This document shows, one piece after another, positions 61,628-64,000 of a stretch of 64,000 nt of DNA. Source of the DNA: CAKSQF01 sp963628435. GTDB taxonomy: Bacteria; Bacillota; Clostridia; Oscillospirales; CAG-272. Where the stretch lies: assembly GCA_963628435.1 (NCBI GenBank), contig CAVGEY010000006.1:1-64000 (forward strand). Reading direction: 5' to 3'. The stretch's first letter is position 1, and every line of letters starts with the position of its first letter. The notes beneath the pieces were generated by a model. It ran no database searches, was not told the origin of the DNA, and saw only the letters and a program-made list of their open reading frames with translations. Made by a program: the position numbers and the translations under genes.

Positions 61628-63293
61628 CGTTAATCGACTCCTTCAGCTTTGTGAGCGCGATTTTCGTTTCGGCAGCCGTTTCGCCGAGCAGCGATGCAAT
61701 CTCCTGCACAATGCGCATCTGTTTATCAACCACATTATCGGCGATTTCGACCGTCTGCCGTCTTATGTTTTCCTTCTTTTCACGCTGGGTTTCTTCTTCG
61801 GTCACATCACGAAGTATTGCCACGAGAAGTCTGTATTCTCTGTCGTAGATAACCGTTTCTTCGACATATTTATCATATTCGGCAAGATATGCGCGTTTAT
61901 CACGCAGCGGTCTGCCGCAGTCAAGCACATCGTAAAAATCGGTCGGGTCGAGTATCTGCACCACATTGCCGCCGAGCACATCGGAGGCGGATGTGAGATT
62001 CAGAATTTTGAGTGCCGCTCTGTTTATCTGCTGAATTTCGAGATTTTCGTTGAGAACTATCAGTCCGTTAGGGGTGTTTCTGACTATCGTATCCGAGAAG
62101 TTTTCCGCCTTTTCCTTAAGATACGGCAGGCACATGGATATTTCGGCTTTGCCCTGACATATTGCTATTGCCTTTTCGCGGCAGCTGTCATATCCGCAGG
62201 AGCCGCAGTTAAGCTCATCCGACGGTTTGGTTTTACCCATCTGTCTCAGAGTTTCCTTTATCCGTTCCTCGGTCGGCATTTCGAGTTCGCGGTTTATCGC
62301 CGCAAAATCTTTATGCAGCCGTTCGGCTGTCGGCTGATTGACATCGAAATCGGATTTTCCCGCGTAATGTTCGATTGCGGCAAAATCTCTCACAGGCGAG
62401 CGGTGAAATTTTTCCATAACCGGGCCGCCGATACAGCTTCCGACGCATGCCGACATTTCTATAAAGCAGTTATGCAGGTTCCCCGCTTCGATATCTTTAA
62501 GCGCGGCGATGCAGTTATCTGTTCCGTCTACTGCCATGAATGTGTAATTTTTATTTGCGGTATTCATGGTTTTAAGTACCCCGCCCGTTGTCGGGAAAAG
62601 ACGCGCGCGGCTTTTTTCCGAGCTGTCGGAAATACGCTCGGGTATGACATTCTCCGATTTCAGCCATGCGGTAAGCTCGTCGAATGTAAGCACTGCGTCA
62701 ACATATCCGGGATAATTTGCCGCTTCGTCTTTTTTGGCGACACACGGCCCGACAAACACGGTTTTGGCGTTCGGCATCCGCTCTTTTATGTCGCGGCAAT
62801 GTGCCTGCATCGGTGAGAGAACGTCGGCAAGGCAGCCGATAAGCGACGGAAAATATTTCTGCACAAGCAGATTAACCGAATGGCAGCATGACGTAATGAT
62901 AATATCCTTTTTCCGTTCGTCAACCATCTTCTCGTACTGCGTTTTGACGATTGTCGCTCCGATTGCCGTTTCTTCGGCATCGTAGAATCCGAGTTTTTTC
63001 AGTGCATCACGCATTGAATTTATACCGACACCCTCGTAATTTGCGGCGAATGACGGTGCAAGGCTTACGACAACCGGATCATCTCCGGCAAGCAGTGATT
63101 TAACCTTTTCGGTTTCGTCCACTATCTGCTTCGCGTTCTGCGGACAGACGACAAAGCAGTGTCCGCACAGTATGCACTCATTCGGAATGATATACGCCTG
63201 ATTATTAGAAAATCTGATTGATTTCACCGGGCAGTGACGTATGCACTTATAGCAGTTTTTACAGTTTGATTTTTTCAGCGTAAGACAATCCAT
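61620..63293 (-). CDS. Sensory-type [FeFe] hydrogenase with PAS domain
   Basis: The 557 residues have two 4Fe-4S clusters (CKNCYKCIRHCP near 11; CILCGHCFVVCP near 40), an H-cluster domain (about 60-330) with TSCCHSV, GPCVAKKDE and SACVGSCIGG, and a further CGSCGYDSC cluster near 361. A PAS domain (about 400-490) and a coiled-coil end (to 557) follow. The non-standard residues next to the cluster cysteines (CCHS in place of CCPxW, SACVGSC in place of MACVGGC) and the PAS domain mark the HydS-type sensory group C, thought to sense H2. The start is ATG 63293 with GGGGGA nine bases upstream. It overlaps the phosphatase. Confidence 0.88.
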   Translation of the reverse strand: MDCLTLKKSNCKNCYKCIRHCPVKSIRFSNNQAYIIPNECILCGHCFVVCPQNAKQIVDETEKVKSLLAGDDPVVVSLAPSFAANYEGVGINSMRDALKKLGFYDAEETAIGATIVKTQYEKMVDERKKDIIITSCCHSVNLLVQKYFPSLIGCLADVLSPMQAHCRDIKERMPNAKTVFVGPCVAKKDEAANYPGYVDAVLTFDELTAWLKSENVIPERISDSSEKSRARLFPTTGGVLKTMNTANKNYTFMAVDGTDNCIAALKDIEAGNLHNCFIEMSACVGSCIGGPVMEKFHRSPVRDFAAIEHYAGKSDFDVNQPTAERLHKDFAAINRELEMPTEERIKETLRQMGKTKPSDELNCGSCGYDSCREKAIAICQGKAEISMCLPYLKEKAENFSDTIVRNTPNGLIVLNENLEIQQINRAALKILNLTSASDVLGGNVVQILDPTDFYDVLDCGRPLRDKRAYLAEYDKYVEETVIYDREYRLLVAILRDVTEEETQREKKENIRRQTVEIADNVVDKQMRIVQEIASLLGETAAETKIALTKLKESINDE

Positions 63294-63329
63294 CTGCGTT
63301 ATTCCCCCATTACACAAGCAGGTGCGGTA

Positions 63330-63572
63330 TCAGGCGATTTGCGAGAGTATTTTCTCATTGAAAAAGCTGTCGACGCTGTCGGGGGAAACCGAATGGAACT
63401 CATCGTCCACGGTAACGCAGACTCCCTGCCGGCATTTGCCCATACAGAATGCACCGGCAAGTTCAACCTTATCCGAAATGTTATTTTCGGAGACGAGCTG
63501 TCGGAGTCTTTCGACAACATAGTGTGAGCCTTTGATATGACATGATGATCCTATACAAATTGTGACTTTCAT
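63330..63572 (-). CDS. Thioredoxin-like [2Fe-2S] ferredoxin
   Basis: The 80-residue protein has four conserved cysteines, Cys6, Cys11, Cys43 and Cys47, spaced as in the NuoE/HydC thioredoxin-like [2Fe-2S] fold. It is a free-standing domain and is likely to pass electrons to the sensory hydrogenase. It is 36 bp upstream of the hydrogenase start. In bifurcating hydrogenases the same fold is a subunit, but here no NuoF-like partner is seen. Confidence 0.88.
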   Translation of the reverse strand: MKVTICIGSSCHIKGSHYVVERLRQLVSENNISDKVELAGAFCMGKCRQGVCVTVDDEFHSVSPDSVDSFFNEKILSQIA

Positions 63573-63616
63573 ATTATTCAGTAACCGCGGCCCACGCGGT
63601 CTGCCTTTCGATTATT

Positions 63617-64000
63617 TCAGCTGTTTTGATTGATAATTACCTTATTGAGATATGCGAGAGAGAGCGCCATATTTTCATATCTGACACTTATCCCCGACGG
63701 TATTTCGAGCGTTGTCGGAGCAAAGCACCATATACCCTTTACTCTGCATTTTACAAGTTCGTTGCAGACGCCTTGGGCGGCATCCGCGGGAACGGTGATT
63801 ATTCCGATGCGGACATTATGTGTTTCGCAGAATTTGACGAGTTCGGATGCCGGAAATATCTGCTTACCGCTTTCGCTTTTTTCTTCCTTTTCGACCGAAA
63901 TATCAAATGCGGCGGCTATCTCTATTCCGTATTCGGCGAATCCGCCGTAATCGAGCAGCGCGCGTCCGAGCTTTCCGGCTCCGACAATGACAACGCTCGG
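63617..64000 (-). CDS. rex: Redox-sensing transcriptional repressor Rex, C-terminal part
   Basis: The open minus-strand frame enters from the window end at PSVVIVGAGKLGRALLDYGG, the NAD(H)-binding Rossmann start of Rex, and continues to a swapped-helix end ...LNKVIINQNS before a stop at 63617-63619. The N-terminal winged helix that binds DNA is beyond the window. Rex represses fermentative and hydrogenase genes when NADH is low. It lies 44 bp upstream of the [2Fe-2S] gene on the same strand and probably controls or shares this operon. Confidence 0.9.
   Translation of the reverse strand, partial: PSVVIVGAGKLGRALLDYGGFAEYGIEIAAAFDISVEKEEKSESGKQIFPASELVKFCETHNVRIGIITVPADAAQGVCNELVKCRVKGIWCFAPTTLEIPSGISVRYENMALSLAYLNKVIINQNS

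Noticed and set aside
60248..61633. Plus-strand frame of 461 codons opposite the SpoIIE phosphatase
   Set aside because: It is antisense to the phosphatase and no domain is visible.

Overview
The window looks like a metagenome-assembled scaffold (it carries a 10-N gap) from an anaerobic, low- to mid-GC Firmicute of the class Clostridia. The evidence is two [FeFe]-hydrogenase-type proteins with a Rex repressor, an ECF vitamin-transporter module, DUF5711, CvpA and DUF4358 proteins, a clostridial-type accessory domain beside an RlmD-like methyltransferase, and many consensus sigma-A promoters. Glycoside hydrolases of families GH95 and GH2 suggest a life on host or plant glycans; that is an inference. 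I see no rRNA, tRNA, phage, insertion sequence or CRISPR array.

Layout. 1-2.8 kb: a type I restriction-modification locus on the minus strand (hsdM, then hsdS broken by the gap). 2.9-4.6 kb: an RNA uracil methyltransferase whose usual C-terminal domain is split off by a frame change. 4.7-13.4 kb: a GH95 fucosidase, then a cell-surface O-acetylation set (DUF4358 lipoprotein, MBOAT, DHHW protein), then a large secreted CHAP-like/SH3/Big/InlB-repeat protein. 13.4-16.4 kb: proline synthesis (proB, proA, proC). 16.5-25.4 kb: housekeeping genes ruvCAB, a methyltransferase, ecfA1-ecfA2-ecfT-truA, DUF5711 and CvpA. 25.5-34.7 kb: a ClpE-like ATPase, a P-type ATPase homologue lacking its catalytic motifs, a CNNM/CorC protein, a repeat lipoprotein and a VanY-like protein lacking its metal ligands.

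34.7-44.1 kb is the most striking region. A complete aromatic amino-acid operon (tyrA-aroB-aroA-aroC-pheA-aroE/aroK fusion-aroQ, plus two passenger genes) is preceded by a consensus promoter, an 18-residue leader peptide with five Phe and five Tyr codons, and mutually exclusive antiterminator and terminator hairpins. This is a textbook leader-peptide attenuator, in a group where T-box control would be the expectation.

44.1-57.6 kb: an aconitase-family hydratase, a ribbon-helix-helix protein, clpB, two tandem GH2 enzymes, an EF-G paralogue and proS. 57.7-57.9 kb holds seven tandem 30-bp copies of a terminator-like unit behind a secreted lipoprotein. 59.0-64.0 kb, on the minus strand, reads rex, a [2Fe-2S] protein, a PAS-containing sensory-type [FeFe] hydrogenase, a SpoIIE-type phosphatase and a second [FeFe] hydrogenase. 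Together these look like a redox/H2-sensing module signalling through protein dephosphorylation.
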